A stretch of 64,000 nt of DNA from an uncultured Oscillospiraceae bacterium (GCA_949295465.1 CASFKY010000059.1:1-64000); one strand, 5' to 3'; positions 41,662-51,144 are shown, numbered from the stretch's first letter. A program made the numbers and translations. The notes: a model not told the origin generated them from the letters alone.

Positions 41662-42936
41662 TTGGGGATGACCATGACCCAGAAGATCCTGGCGGCCCAC
41701 GCCGGGCTGGACAGGGTGAAGGCAGGGCAGCTGATCGAGGCAAAACTGGATGTGGTGATGGGCAACGATATCACCGTGGCCCTGGCCCAGCCGGTGCTGG
41801 CCAAGATGGGGGCCACCCGGGTGTTTGATAAGGAAAAGGTGGTGGTGGTGCTGGACCACTTTACCCCCAACAAAGATATCACCAGCGCCATGCAGAGCAA
41901 GACCTGCCGGGATTTTGCCCGCGGCCAGGGGCTGACCCACTTTTATGATGTGGGCCGGATGGGCATCGAGCACGCCCTCTTGCCCGAACAGGGCATTGTG
42001 GCGCCGGGTGAGGCCATCATCGGCGGCGACAGCCACACCTGCACCTACGGGGCGCTGGGGGCCTTCAGCACCGGCGTGGGTTCCACCGATCTGGCCGTGG
42101 GCATGGCCACCGGCGAAAACTGGTTCAAGGTGCCTGAGGCCATCCGCTTTGATCTCACCGGCAAGCCGGGCAAGTGGGTCTGCGGCAAGGACGTGATGCT
42201 CACCATCATCGGCAAGATCGGGGTGGACGGGGCGCTGTACAAGAGCATGGAGTTTGCCGGCCCCGGCGTGGCCGAGCTCTCCATGGATGACCGCTTCACC
42301 ATCTGCAACATGGCCATCGAGGCGGGCGCCAAAAACGGCATCTTCCCGGTGGACGAGCGCACCCGGGCCTATCTGGATGAGCACTGCAAAAAGCCCTATA
42401 CCGTCTATGAGCCGGATGAGGACGCCCAGTATGAGCAGGTGATCCAGATCGATCTGTCGGCCATCCGGCCCATGGTGGCCTTCCCCCATCTGCCCAGCAA
42501 CGTGCGACCCATCGATCAGGTGGGGGACGTGCCGCTGGATCAGGTGTACATCGGCAGCTGCACCAACGGCCGACTGGAGGATATGGCCATGGCCGCCTCT
42601 ATCCTCAAAGGGCGGAAGGTGGCCCCCTTCACCCGCACCATCGTCATCCCCGCCACCCAGGAGATCTATCTCCAGTGTGAGGAGAGGGGCTATCTGCGCA
42701 CCTTCATCGAGGCGGGCTGCGCGGTGTCCACCCCCACCTGCGGGGCCTGCCTGGGCGGACATATGGGCATTCTGGCCGAAGGGGAAAAGTGCCTGTCCAC
42801 CACCAATCGGAACTTTGTGGGCCGTATGGGCCATGTGAAGAGCGAGGTCTACCTGACCAGCCCCGCCGTGGCGGCCGCCTCGGCTGTGGCCGGCCGGATT
42901 GTGGACCCGGATGTGATTATGGGAGGGAATGACTGA
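41662..42936 (+). CDS. leuC: 3-isopropylmalate dehydratase-type hydro-lyase, large subunit
   Basis: 424 residues of the short (archaeal/clostridial) LeuC type. The [4Fe-4S] ligands are in YIGSCTNGR (about Cys299) and PTCGACLGG (about Cys359 and Cys362); [17 protein letters not shown] is the conserved active-site block. Family members isomerise 3-isopropylmalate, homocitrate or related acids, or hydrate maleate, citraconate or dimethylmaleate. With no leuA or leuB here, the leucine role is likely but unproven. A TTG start with ideally spaced AGGAGG gives the usual family N-terminus [10 protein letters not shown]. The stop overlaps the leuD start. Confidence 0.92.
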   Translation: MGMTMTQKILAAHAGLDRVKAGQLIEAKLDVVMGNDITVALAQPVLAKMGATRVFDKEKVVVVLDHFTPNKDITSAMQSKTCRDFARGQGLTHFYDVGRMGIEHALLPEQGIVAPGEAIIGGDSHTCTYGALGAFSTGVGSTDLAVGMATGENWFKVPEAIRFDLTGKPGKWVCGKDVMLTIIGKIGVDGALYKSMEFAGPGVAELSMDDRFTICNMAIEAGAKNGIFPVDERTRAYLDEHCKKPYTVYEPDEDAQYEQVIQIDLSAIRPMVAFPHLPSNVRPIDQVGDVPLDQVYIGSCTNGRLEDMAMAASILKGRKVAPFTRTIVIPATQEIYLQCEERGYLRTFIEAGCAVSTPTCGACLGGHMGILAEGEKCLSTTNRNFVGRMGHVKSEVYLTSPAVAAASAVAGRIVDPDVIMGGND

Positions 42937-43430
42937 TGCAAGCAGCAAAAGGCACCGCCTTCAAATTTGGCGACGACGTGAACACCGACGTGATCCTGCC
43001 GGGCAAGTATCTCAACCTGCAAGACCCCCAGCAGCTGGCCCAGCACTGCATGGAATCGGAGGACCCGGAATTTGTCCACAAGGCAAAGCCCGGCGACATT
43101 ATGGTGGCGGGCAAGAATTTCGGGTGCGGCTCTTCCCGGGAGCACGCCCCCATCTCCATCAAGGCGCTGGGCATCAGCTGTGTTATCGCTTCCACCTTTG
43201 CCCGGATCTTCTTCCGCAGCGCCATCAATATCGGTCTGCCCATTGTGGAGTGCGACGAGGCGGCCAAGTCCATCCGGCAGGGGGATGAGGTGAGCGTGGA
43301 TTTTGACACCGGCCTCATCACCGACCACACCACCGGCCAGCAGTGGCAGGCCGACCCCTTCCCGCCCTTTTTGCAGAAGCTGATTGCCGCCGGCGGACTG
43401 GTGGAATACAGCAAGGCGAAGTTGAAATAA
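42936..43430 (+). CDS. leuD: 3-isopropylmalate dehydratase-type hydro-lyase, small subunit
   Basis: 164 residues, the swivelling aconitase domain: [16 protein letters not shown], then [20 protein letters not shown] (substrate-binding Ser-Arg) and [15 protein letters not shown]. It pairs with the LeuC-type subunit in front, whose stop shares one base with this start (TGATG), so the two chains are made in equal amounts. The same reservation about the natural substrate applies. Confidence 0.93.
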   Translation: MQAAKGTAFKFGDDVNTDVILPGKYLNLQDPQQLAQHCMESEDPEFVHKAKPGDIMVAGKNFGCGSSREHAPISIKALGISCVIASTFARIFFRSAINIGLPIVECDEAAKSIRQGDEVSVDFDTGLITDHTTGQQWQADPFPPFLQKLIAAGGLVEYSKAKLK

Positions 43431-43545
43431 TTATACAGACAGGAAAATTTGCCGGAGGATGCGGAAGGCCAGGCCTTTTTGTCTGGCCGGGCAGGCCGGC
43501 CCGGGATGTGTCCCCGGAAAAATCTGAATAGAAAAGAATCCATAC

Positions 43546-43585
43546 AAAACTCCCCCACCCGGGAAAAAACGGGCGGGGGAGTTTT
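43546..43585. terminator. bidirectional terminator between leuD and a LysR gene
   Basis: AAAACTCCCCC pairs with GGGGGAGTTTT, with CCC/GGG inside the stem and T runs on both sides. Confidence 0.85.
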
Positions 43586-43598
43586 GTATTGGAAACGT

Positions 43599-44507
43599 TT
43601 AGTTTAAAGCCCGGCGGACCAACTCGATAAAGACATCGGCGCAGGGAGGCGGCGGGGCGCTTTTCAGGCTCACTGCCGCATAGCTGGTAGTAAGCCTTTT
43701 TTCCTCAAAGCAATACCCGATGAGCCGGCCTTCCAGACTCATTGTGCTCAAAAGAGAATCATACAAAAAAATCGCTCCGTATCCCTGGCTGGCCAGCTCT
43801 GTCACTGTCTGCAAATTGCCCAGGGTCAGCACCTCTGCGTCGGGCAGGTGGCGGCGCAGGGCGGCCCGACCGTGCCGCCCCAACCGATGCTGAGAAGTGA
43901 GAAGCAGGAAGGTGATCCCGGCAAGGGATTCCAGCGGCAAAAAGGAAAATTTATCATTTTCCAGAGGCTTGGCCTGGGCGGCTGCCGGGTGATGGGGAGA
44001 AAGAGCCACCAGAATCTCTTCCTCCCGCAGTACCTGATATTGGAAGGTGGGGTCGATCTTGCTCATGGCAAAAAAGCATAGGTCCAGTTCGCCACGGCCC
44101 AGCTCCTCATTCAGCACATCGGCAACAGCCTCTCGGAGAACCAGCTTTACATGGGAAAACTTCTGACGGAAAGCGGGCAGTACCAGCGGCAGGAGCGTGG
44201 CCGCCCGCATAGGAGAAAAGCCTACCCGCAGACTGCCGGAGTCTGGATCCTGCAGGCGGGCCAGCTGAATGTCCAGCGCGTTTTTTCGGTCCAGGATTTC
44301 TTTGGCGGCAGCCAGATAGGCCATCCCCGCATCGGTGGGCAGATAGCGGCCCCGCACCCGATGGAAAAAGGGGATGCCATATTGATGTTCTATTTGTTGC
44401 AAAAAATGGCTGAGGGAGGGCTGGGCAATATACAGCTCTTCGGCGGCGCGGCTGATATTGCCTGCCCGGGCAATGGCTGTGATATAGGTCAATTCCCGAA
44501 AATCCAT
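43599..44507 (-). CDS. LysR-family transcriptional regulator
   Basis: 302 residues. The N-terminal helix-turn-helix is MDFRELTYITAIARAGNISRAAEELYIAQPSLSHFLQQIE, followed by a CbbR/CatM-type effector domain. It is divergent from the racemase-like/TctC unit and so probably controls it. A LysR-type dyad lies in the shared region. AGGAGG-like GGAGG precedes ATG at 44507; the frame could start 14 codons earlier but without support. Visibly less GC-rich than the leuCD genes. Confidence 0.92.
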   Translation of the reverse strand: MDFRELTYITAIARAGNISRAAEELYIAQPSLSHFLQQIEHQYGIPFFHRVRGRYLPTDAGMAYLAAAKEILDRKNALDIQLARLQDPDSGSLRVGFSPMRAATLLPLVLPAFRQKFSHVKLVLREAVADVLNEELGRGELDLCFFAMSKIDPTFQYQVLREEEILVALSPHHPAAAQAKPLENDKFSFLPLESLAGITFLLLTSQHRLGRHGRAALRRHLPDAEVLTLGNLQTVTELASQGYGAIFLYDSLLSTMSLEGRLIGYCFEEKRLTTSYAAVSLKSAPPPPCADVFIELVRRALN

Positions 44508-44578
44508 TCCGTATACCTCCGATCTGCAAAACAGAAAAGACGGTTCCATATATTTAGTATATCCTCTTCAAGGGAAAA

Positions 44579-44596
44579 AGTATAGATTTATACTAT
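44579..44596. promoter_or_regulatory. candidate LysR box
   Basis: AGTATA-GATT-TATACT is a perfect dyad, and inside it ATAG-N7-CTAT fits the general LysR-box form. It lies between the divergent LysR and racemase-like genes, upstream of the plus-strand -35 element. Confidence 0.5.
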
Positions 44597-44618
44597 AAAT
44601 TATATGAAAAACATGTAT

Positions 44619-44648
44619 TTTACATTATGCCTTGCATAGGCATATAAT
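44619..44648 (+). promoter_or_regulatory. sigma-A promoter of the racemase-like gene
   Basis: TTTACA, 18 bases, perfect TATAAT, about 100 bases before the start codon and just downstream of the candidate LysR box. Confidence 0.7.
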
Positions 44649-44752
44649 GGAGGCAAGGAAGAAGAGAAAAATCATACGAAAAATCGAGAAAAAATTGGCG
44701 TATCTCTGCGGCCTTTTTTCATTTTGGTTGCAGAAGGAGAAAGGAGAAACAC

Positions 44753-45526
44753 ATGACTACATTGTATGGCGGCACACCCAGCCAGGGCGTTCCTGTGGGA
44801 ATTTTGATGGTGGATTCGGTTCTTCCCCGGATTCCCGGTGATGTGGGCAACGGGTTTACCTATGAATTCCCCGTGCGTTTTTACACCGTGAAGGGAGCCA
44901 AGGCGGTTCGAATTGTGGAGGGGAGCGACCCGGCCCTGCTTCAGCCCTTTATCGACGGGGCCAAAGCGTTGGAGGCAGAGGGGTGCAAGTGTATTTCCAC
45001 CTGTTGTGGTTTTTTGATCGCATTTCAGAAGCAGATTGCTCAGGCAGTGAATGTACCGGTCATTACCTCCGGGCTGCTGCAGGTACCCATGGTTGCATCC
45101 ATGCTGCCGCCCTCCCAGAAGATCGGCATCCTCACCGCCAATTCCGAAACCCTGGAGCCCAGGCATTTTGCAGAGAATGTGCCGGTAGAGCGGCTGTGTG
45201 TGCAGGGCATGCAGGAGACCAAGCATTTTTACAAGACTTTCCCGCTGAACGCACCTTCCTATGTATATGAAGAGGTGGAAGCGGATGTGGAGTGGGCGGC
45301 CCGCAAACTGATGCAGGAGCACCCGGATGTGGGCGTTATCATCTGCGAAGGGACAAACTTCGCCCCCTTCAATCCCATGGTAAGCCGGGTGACCGGTGTG
45401 CCGGTGTTCGACATCGTGACCCTGATTCGGTGGGCGGCCAGCGGCATTCTGCGCAGTTACACTTCTCCTTTCCGCAATCAGCTCACCGGCGGACCGATGC
45501 TGGGCGCGTACGGGAAGATCCTGTAA
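44753..45526 (+). CDS. aspartate/glutamate racemase-superfamily protein
   Basis: 257 residues. Two cysteines sit where this superfamily has its catalytic pair: CISTCCGFL (about residues 80-86) and IICEGTNFAPF (about 197-199). The fold family includes Asp/Glu and hydantoin racemases, maleate isomerase and arylmalonate decarboxylase, so the reaction is probably proton removal next to a carboxylate, on a substrate not readable here. AAGGAG precedes the ATG. It is followed by a TctC-type binding protein and controlled by the divergent LysR, which makes a small catabolic or uptake unit plausible. Confidence 0.82.
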   Translation: MTTLYGGTPSQGVPVGILMVDSVLPRIPGDVGNGFTYEFPVRFYTVKGAKAVRIVEGSDPALLQPFIDGAKALEAEGCKCISTCCGFLIAFQKQIAQAVNVPVITSGLLQVPMVASMLPPSQKIGILTANSETLEPRHFAENVPVERLCVQGMQETKHFYKTFPLNAPSYVYEEVEADVEWAARKLMQEHPDVGVIICEGTNFAPFNPMVSRVTGVPVFDIVTLIRWAASGILRSYTSPFRNQLTGGPMLGAYGKIL

Positions 45527-45622
45527 CCATTCCCTAAGGTAGAGGGGCGGACAGGGGGAAAATCCTGCAGTCCGGATATAATCAAAGGAATACAAACCCC
45601 CAATCAGAACAAAAGGAGATGA

Positions 45623-46780
45623 ATGGATCCCATGAAGAAGAAACACTGTAGCAAAGGTCTTTTGTATCTCACCGCAGGCGCATTGCTTCTGTCTATGGCA
45701 GGCTGCTCTGGAGGAACCACCAGTTCTTCTGGCTCAGCATCCCCCACGGCATCGTCCGAATCCTCGACGAGTTCCGCAGCGGCTTCCACTTCCGTGGAAT
45801 CCTCCTCCGGTTCTGAAGAGGAAGCTACTTTTGATCAGGGCCCCGGTACGATGGATGAGGCCGGGATCGTGCACCCTGATGGGTTGCCGGAAGATTTCCC
45901 CTCCAAGAACATCACCTATATCTATCCCTTTGCGGCAGGCTCCATCAATGACGCCTATGTGCGTATCCTGGGCGAAAAGGTAAAAGAGCTGGAAGGCTGG
46001 GACGTGTCTGTGGTGATTGAATACGCAGAAGGCGCTTCTGGTGATGTGGGCTGGAGCAAGATCGCAAACGCTGAACCGGACGGCTATACCCTGGGCCACA
46101 CCCCCACTGCCACTTTGATTTCCGGCATTGCCAACGGCAAGAACTATACCATGGAAGGGCTGGACATTGTTTGCTCCACCATGATCGACCCGGGAATCAT
46201 TTGTGTGGCCACGGGCAGCCCCTACAATACACTGGAAGAATTGATCGAGGCGGCAAAGGCCAATCCCGGTTCTGTTTCCATCGGTGTAACCTCGGTCACA
46301 GCGTCGGAGGGCCTGGCGGTAAAACAGCTGGAAACCGCGGCAGAGTGCCAGTTCAATATCGTTCCCTTTGAGGGGACCAGTGCCGTTATGACGGCAGTTT
46401 CGGGTAACCACTGCGACGCGCTTTGCCTGAATGTGGGTGACGTGAAAACTTTTGTGGATGACGGAAGCCTGAAAGTGCTGGCTACGGGCGATACCACCCG
46501 CAGCGAGTATTACCCGGACGTGCCCACCTATCAGGAATGCGGATATGATGTCATCCAGTCCAACTGCCGCGCGATCGGCGGCCCCAAAGGAATTGATCCT
46601 GCCATTCTGCAGTATCTTTCCAACTGCTTCTGCGTGGCGGCCCAGCAGGAAGATGTGAAGGCCAAGGCCGCCGATATGCAGGCGCCCGTTGTGATTATGG
46701 ATACCAAAACGGTCACAGAACTGTTCAATAGCATGGAGCAGTCTTACAGGGACCTGTGGGCTACCTCGCCCTGGGTATGA
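45623..46780 (+). CDS. TctC/Bug-type tripartite tricarboxylate transporter binding lipoprotein
   Basis: 385 residues. Signal peptide with lipobox MAGC (Cys28), a long Ser-rich linker to about residue 75, then the Bug fold: ITYIYPFAAGSINDAYVRILGEKVKE, GASGDVGWSKIANAEPDGYTLGHTP, and GFDVIQSN-like GYDVIQSNCRAIGGPKGI. Bug proteins bind carboxylates or similar small anions for TctAB-type permeases. No tctA or tctB gene lies in the window, so it would be an orphan that uses a distant permease or acts as a sensor. SD AAGGAG is close to the ATG at 45623; an ATG three codons later is the alternative. Confidence 0.88.
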   Translation: MDPMKKKHCSKGLLYLTAGALLLSMAGCSGGTTSSSGSASPTASSESSTSSAAASTSVESSSGSEEEATFDQGPGTMDEAGIVHPDGLPEDFPSKNITYIYPFAAGSINDAYVRILGEKVKELEGWDVSVVIEYAEGASGDVGWSKIANAEPDGYTLGHTPTATLISGIANGKNYTMEGLDIVCSTMIDPGIICVATGSPYNTLEELIEAAKANPGSVSIGVTSVTASEGLAVKQLETAAECQFNIVPFEGTSAVMTAVSGNHCDALCLNVGDVKTFVDDGSLKVLATGDTTRSEYYPDVPTYQECGYDVIQSNCRAIGGPKGIDPAILQYLSNCFCVAAQQEDVKAKAADMQAPVVIMDTKTVTELFNSMEQSYRDLWATSPWV

Positions 46781-46834
46781 GCCCGGAAAAAAGATGTTCC
46801 CTGAAAGGAGGAACAGAAGCTAAAAAATAGCAAC

Positions 46835-46877
46835 AAAAAATTCGCTGCAGAATCTCTGTATTCTGCGGCGAATTTTT
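46835..46877 (+). terminator. terminator after the TctC-type gene
   Basis: AAAATTCGCTGCAGAAT pairs with ATTCTGCGGCGAATTTT (one G-T pair), followed by T residues. Confidence 0.87.
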
Positions 46878-46922
46878 GCCGCCTTAAAATGCCTATAGGC
46901 GGATCTTCGCCAACCTGTTGAT

Positions 46923-46951
46923 TTTACATTCCTTTGACGAAGAGATATAAT
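46923..46951 (+). promoter_or_regulatory. sigma-A promoter of the chromate-transporter pair
   Basis: TTTACA, 17 bases, perfect TATAAT. Confidence 0.75.
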
Positions 46952-47013
46952 CAGATGGAATGTCAAAAGATCGCCAACTCAAAACGGGCGGCAGCAGGAA
47001 AAGGAGCGAGGAT

Positions 47014-47601
47014 ATGACCCGGAAAGAACAGTGGAAGAAAGCCCTGTGGCTGTACCTGTATTTTGCCAAGGTGGGCTGCTATACTTTTGGCGGCGGATGG
47101 AGCATCATTGCCCAGATGCAGAAAGATTTTGTGGCCAAGCGGGGATGGACCACCGACGAGGAACTGCTGGACAAGATCAGCGTGGGCCGCAGCGTGCCCG
47201 GTACCATGATCAGCAACGTGACCCTGCTGTTTTGCTATTCCCAGGCGGGGATCCCGGGGGCTATCCTGGGGGTGCTGGGCATCATCACCGCCCCGGTAAT
47301 CATCCTCAGCATCCTCACTTTCTGCTACACCCGATTCCGGGACAATATCTATGTGGCCCGGGCCCTGGTGGGGGTGCGGGCCGCGGTGGTGCCCATCATG
47401 GTGGTGTCCATGAAGAGCATGATCAAGAGCGCCTTCCCCTATAAGCTGTGCTACGGGGTCACCCTGCTGGGCTTTGTGCTGTGCACCTTCACCAGCATGA
47501 GCAACGCCCTGGTGGTGGTGCTGGGCGGCGTGTGCGGCCTGGCCATCATGCGGTGGATCGATGCCTCCAAGCCCACTGCCAAAACCGGGAAGGAGGGGTA
47601 A
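47014..47601 (+). CDS. chromate transporter, first half-size subunit
   Basis: 195 residues, one CHR domain with about five to six helices. Signature residues are FAKVGCYTFGGGWSIIAQMQKDFV and the ISVGRSVPGTMISNVTLL stretch (a variant of the usual PGP). Two half-size ChrA proteins encoded side by side, as here, are known to work together as an antiparallel pair. The family exports chromate in some bacteria; in gut Clostridia the natural anion is unknown. The start MTRKEQWKK follows AAGGAG; the longer frame adds 18 residues without support. Confidence 0.88.
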   Translation: MTRKEQWKKALWLYLYFAKVGCYTFGGGWSIIAQMQKDFVAKRGWTTDEELLDKISVGRSVPGTMISNVTLLFCYSQAGIPGAILGVLGIITAPVIILSILTFCYTRFRDNIYVARALVGVRAAVVPIMVVSMKSMIKSAFPYKLCYGVTLLGFVLCTFTSMSNALVVVLGGVCGLAIMRWIDASKPTAKTGKEG

Positions 47602-47604
47602 AGT

Positions 47605-48135
47605 ATGGTCTATCTGGAATTGTTCTGGAGCTTTGTGAAGATCGGCTTCACCAGTTTCGGCGGGATTTCCATGATCCCCCTTATCAACCATGAGATGGTG
47701 GGGCACGGCTGGATGACCCTGGAAGAGGTGGCCGACATCGTGGCTATCGCCGAGATGACCCCCGGCCCTCTGGGCCTCAACTGCGCCACCTTTGCCGGGA
47801 TGCGGGTGGCCGGGCTGCCCGGCAGCCTGGTGACGGTGTTCGGAGTGCTGAGCCCCACCTTCACAGTCTGCCTGGCAGCGGCCATCGCCTTTGAAAAATT
47901 CAAGAACAGCAAGTTCTTGACCAATCTGCTCACCGGCATCCGCCCCATGTGCCTGGGTATGATTGCCTCGGTCATCCTCAGCCAGGCCATCTCCAACTAC
48001 ACCGACGCAGGCAGCCCGGTGTGGCCGGCGGTGTTCATCGGCGTGCTGGGCATCATCCTGCTGGACCGCTTCAAGTTCACCGTTCCCAAGCTGATCGTGC
48101 TCTCAGCGGCGCTGGGTCTGGTGCTGGTGCGCTGA
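47605..48135 (+). CDS. chromate transporter, second half-size subunit
   Basis: 176 residues, one CHR domain: FWSFVKIGFTSFGGISMIPLINHEMV, then IAEMTPGPLGLNCATFAGMRVAG (the conserved PGP). It starts three bases after the stop of the first half, with AGGAGG at the end of that gene, so both are made from one mRNA in fixed ratio. A strong terminator follows. Confidence 0.9.
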   Translation: MVYLELFWSFVKIGFTSFGGISMIPLINHEMVGHGWMTLEEVADIVAIAEMTPGPLGLNCATFAGMRVAGLPGSLVTVFGVLSPTFTVCLAAAIAFEKFKNSKFLTNLLTGIRPMCLGMIASVILSQAISNYTDAGSPVWPAVFIGVLGIILLDRFKFTVPKLIVLSAALGLVLVR

Positions 48136-48170
48136 GCGGCGCTGTCCTCCGTCTCCCCAAAATACAAAGC

Positions 48171-48202
48171 AAGGCGCGGCCCTTTCGGGGCCGCGCCTTT
48201 TT
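48171..48202 (+). terminator. terminator of the chromate-transporter pair
   Basis: AAGGCGCGGCC pairs with GGCCGCGCCTT, followed by TTTTT. Confidence 0.88.
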
Positions 48203-48210
48203 GGATGGAT

Positions 48211-49233
48211 TCAGTTTTGAGGTAAGGGGAAGAACTGGCCGTTCAGCTCCACCCCTTCCAGGGTGTCGGTGTCCACCAGATGGGCAAAAGAGCAGAGAAT
48301 CCGCTCCCCCGCGCCGTAGAGGTGGGCGGCGTTTTCTCCGGCGGCGTCTGTCCCCGCAATGACCTGGCGGGTGCCGTCCTTGAAGAGCAGGGCGGCCTCT
48401 ACCCCGTCCAGCAGGCTGCGGGAGCCGTCTCCCGAGCCGGTCAGTTCCAGCTCCAGGCAGAGGGGAGAGAGGCTCAGGCGGGTCAAGGGTGCCGCAAGGC
48501 CCAGGTCCAGCCCCTCCGGCGACTCAAACAGCAGGGTGCTGGTGTCGGCCTGGGGCAGCCGGAAGGTAAATTCAAAACTGCCCTTCACCTGGGCGGTGTC
48601 GTCGTGGTACTGTCCCCCGGCGGCCGGGTAGGCGAACAGGTTGCGCAGATGCAGAGAGGCCTTGCCGCCGCCCACGTCCTGATCGGTGACGGCCTCCAGC
48701 ACAAAGGAGAGCTGGTTGTCGGTGGGGTCCGGGTCCTCCAGAGGCCGGAGGGTGCAGGCGGAGCTGCCGCTGTCCTCAAAAAGCACATAGGCCTCGTCGA
48801 AGGAGCAGCCCTCCGGCCCGCCCAGCACGCTGCCCTCCGGCCCGGTGACCGTGAAGGGGAAGTAATAGGTTCTGCCGGAGCCGATCACTCCCTCCAGGGT
48901 GATGGAGGAGTCCCCGTTTGTCTCGGTGAGGGCCAGGCTCTCGCCGGGCAGCCCCAGTTCCTGGGCCCGGTCCTGGGGCATGCCCAGGGCGTTGGTGAGA
49001 GCCTCGCCCCAGTCCAGCCGACCGGCAGCACCCACGGTGAAAAGCCCGGCGGCCAGAGCTGCCGCCAGCCCCAGCGCCAGAAGCGGACGGCCCGGCGACC
49101 GGGAGGGGAAGGGCATCCCCTGGCGGCCCAGCTGCTTTTTCAGGGCGTTCAGCTCCGAAGGGGACAGGGGGGAATCGTCCAGCCCTTCCAGATTCATGGA
49201 GGCCAGATTCAGGGCATCATACTCATTTTTCAT
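48211..49233 (-). CDS. anti-sigma factor-like membrane protein (DUF4179-type)
   Basis: 340 residues. A short cytoplasmic N-terminus (about 1-48, with helices that could bind a sigma factor) is followed by one membrane helix (LLALGLAAALAAGLFTVG, about 51-68) and a large beta-rich outer domain. Its first codons overlap the end of an ECF sigma gene (11 bases), so the pair is coupled. This is the layout of a membrane anti-sigma factor that holds its sigma factor until an envelope signal arrives. The outer domain resembles DUF4179 proteins; what it senses is unknown. Confidence 0.78.
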   Translation of the reverse strand: MKNEYDALNLASMNLEGLDDSPLSPSELNALKKQLGRQGMPFPSRSPGRPLLALGLAAALAAGLFTVGAAGRLDWGEALTNALGMPQDRAQELGLPGESLALTETNGDSSITLEGVIGSGRTYYFPFTVTGPEGSVLGGPEGCSFDEAYVLFEDSGSSACTLRPLEDPDPTDNQLSFVLEAVTDQDVGGGKASLHLRNLFAYPAAGGQYHDDTAQVKGSFEFTFRLPQADTSTLLFESPEGLDLGLAAPLTRLSLSPLCLELELTGSGDGSRSLLDGVEAALLFKDGTRQVIAGTDAAGENAAHLYGAGERILCSFAHLVDTDTLEGVELNGQFFPLPQN

Positions 49234-49762
49234 GGGAGATCTCTCCTTTCCTCAATGCGGCCAGCTTCTTTTTGGCCCGGCTCACCCGGGTGTTCAGGGC
49301 GCTCTCGCTGAGGGAAAGCCGCTGGGCAAGCTGGCGGGGAGAATAACCGTAAAAATAGCGATTTAAAAGAAGATCCCGGTCTGCCGGGGGCAATCCCCGG
49401 AAAAGATCTTCCAGCTGGGAGCGGAAATATTCGTCCGGGCCCGCGGCTCCCAGGGCCTCCAGTTCGGTGTGCTGGCCGGCAGGGATCTCCCGGGCGGCGG
49501 CCCGCACCGCGTCGATGGCCCGGTAGCGGGCTACTGCCCCTGCCCAGGCCCGGAAACTGCCGGAGCCGTCAAACCGGGAGGCGTTCTGCCAGATGGCAAG
49601 CACTGTGTCCGAAACAATGTCCTCCCAGTCCAGCCCCGGGGCCCAGCGCAGGGCGATGCTCTTGAACAGCCCTCCGTATTCCTCCAGAAGCACCTGGGCG
49701 GCCCGGGGTTCCCGGGCTTGCAGGGCCCGCACGAAGGAGGCCTCATCCTGATAATAATCCAT
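49223..49762 (-). CDS. ECF-type RNA polymerase sigma factor
   Basis: 179 residues. Region 2 (DWEDIVSDTVLAIWQNASRFDGSGSFRAWAGAVARYRAID) and region 4 with its helix-turn-helix (LPPADRDLLLNRYFYGYSPRQLAQRLSLSESALNTRVSRAKKKL) are complete. It directs transcription of an envelope or stress regulon. The gene downstream, overlapping by 11 bases, encodes its probable membrane anti-sigma factor. Confidence 0.93.
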   Translation of the reverse strand: MDYYQDEASFVRALQAREPRAAQVLLEEYGGLFKSIALRWAPGLDWEDIVSDTVLAIWQNASRFDGSGSFRAWAGAVARYRAIDAVRAAAREIPAGQHTELEALGAAGPDEYFRSQLEDLFRGLPPADRDLLLNRYFYGYSPRQLAQRLSLSESALNTRVSRAKKKLAALRKGEISHEK

Positions 49763-49886
49763 TGACCTGCTCCTTTTTTCAGAGTCGAAAGCGCCTTCTG
49801 TTTATTGATACGGACAAGACCCCCGGTTTCTTACATCGGACTCCCAAAAACCAAGGGAGCAGGCCGGGCGCAAGCTGCCCTCACCC

Positions 49887-49915
49887 TTGCGCGAGAAAGC
49901 TCTCTCTTGTATAAT
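49887..49915 (+). promoter_or_regulatory. sigma-A promoter of ychF
   Basis: TTGCGC, 17 bases, perfect TATAAT, with the ychF start about 90 bases downstream. Confidence 0.75.
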
Positions 49916-50003
49916 ACAAATATGTATGTAAAAAAGCGAGGATCTGCCGCCCGCTCTTTTGCCCTTTGGGGGGCATCTGTCAGGAAAGAGGAGAAGCGAA
50001 TAT

Positions 50004-51134
50004 ATGAAATTAGGTATCGTGGGCCTGCCCAATGTGGGCAAAAGCACCCTGTTCAACGCCATCACCAGCGCCAAGCACGCCCAGGCGGCCAACTATCCCT
50101 TCTGCACCATCGAGCCCAACACCGGGGTGGTGGCGGTGCCCGACCCCCGGCTGGACAAGCTGGCCGAGATCTGGGATACCGACAAGAAGACGCCGGCCAT
50201 CGTGGAGTTTGTGGACATCGCCGGCCTGGTGAAGGGGGCGAGCCAGGGCGCGGGGTTGGGCAACCGCTTTTTGGGCAACATCCGCAACTGCGACGCCATT
50301 GTCCATGTGGTGCGCTGCTTTGACGACGACAACATCGTCCATGTGGTGGAGGATGTGAACAAGCCGGTGGCGGTGGACCCCGCCGCCGACATCGACGCCA
50401 TCGACTACGAGCTGATCCTCAGCGACCTGGAGGTGGTGCAGAACCGGGCCGGCAAGATGGCCAAGGCCGCCAAGACCGGCAACAAGGCCGCCGGCGCCGA
50501 GGCTGCCTGGCTGGAGGAGCTGGCCGACCACCTGGGCCAGGGCAAGAGCGCCCGCACCTTCCCCCGCACCGAGGGGGACGAGGCCCAGGCTGCCGCCTTC
50601 CGGGAGATGGGGCTGCTCAGCGACAAGCCGGTGATCTACGCCGCCAACATGAGCGAGGACGACCTGATGGAGGGCATCGACAAGAACCCCCACTACCCGG
50701 TGGTGGTGGAGCGGGCCCGCATCGAGGGGGCCCAGGTGATCCCCATCTGCGCCAAGACCGAGGAGGACATCGCCGACTATACCCCGGAGGAGAAGAAGGA
50801 GTTCCTGGCCGAGATGGGCATTGAGGCCACCGGCCTGGACAATCTGATCACCGCCAGCTACAAGCTGCTGGGGCTTATCAGCTTTTTGACCGACGGCAAG
50901 AAGGAGTGCCGGGCCTGGACCATCCGCAAGGGCACCAAGGCGCCCCAGGCGGCGGGCAAGATCCACTCGGATTTTGAGCGGGGATTCATCCGGGCCCAGG
51001 TGGTGAGCTATGAGGACCTGGCCGCCTGCGGCTTCAGCATGCAGGCCGTGAAGGAGAAGGGATTGCAGCGCACCGAGGGCAAGGACTATGTGGTGAGAGA
51101 CGGGGACATCATCGAGTTCCTGTTCAATGTATAA
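50004..51134 (+). CDS. ychF: YchF/Ola1-type ribosome-associated P-loop ATPase
   Basis: 376 residues. The P loop GLPNVGKST (about 7-15), NYPFCTIEPN, G3 DIAGLVKGASQGAGLGN and the C-terminal TGS domain (IRKGTKAPQAAGKIHSDFERGFIRAQVVSYEDL) are all present. YchF prefers ATP to GTP, binds ribosomes and responds to oxidative stress. The start MKLGIVGLP follows an AAAGAGGAG; the longer frame adds 15 residues. It is followed after 10 bases by the broken mtnN gene. Confidence 0.95.
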   Translation: MKLGIVGLPNVGKSTLFNAITSAKHAQAANYPFCTIEPNTGVVAVPDPRLDKLAEIWDTDKKTPAIVEFVDIAGLVKGASQGAGLGNRFLGNIRNCDAIVHVVRCFDDDNIVHVVEDVNKPVAVDPAADIDAIDYELILSDLEVVQNRAGKMAKAAKTGNKAAGAEAAWLEELADHLGQGKSARTFPRTEGDEAQAAAFREMGLLSDKPVIYAANMSEDDLMEGIDKNPHYPVVVERARIEGAQVIPICAKTEEDIADYTPEEKKEFLAEMGIEATGLDNLITASYKLLGLISFLTDGKKECRAWTIRKGTKAPQAAGKIHSDFERGFIRAQVVSYEDLAACGFSMQAVKEKGLQRTEGKDYVVRDGDIIEFLFNV

Positions 51135-51144
51135 GGAGAAGGTC

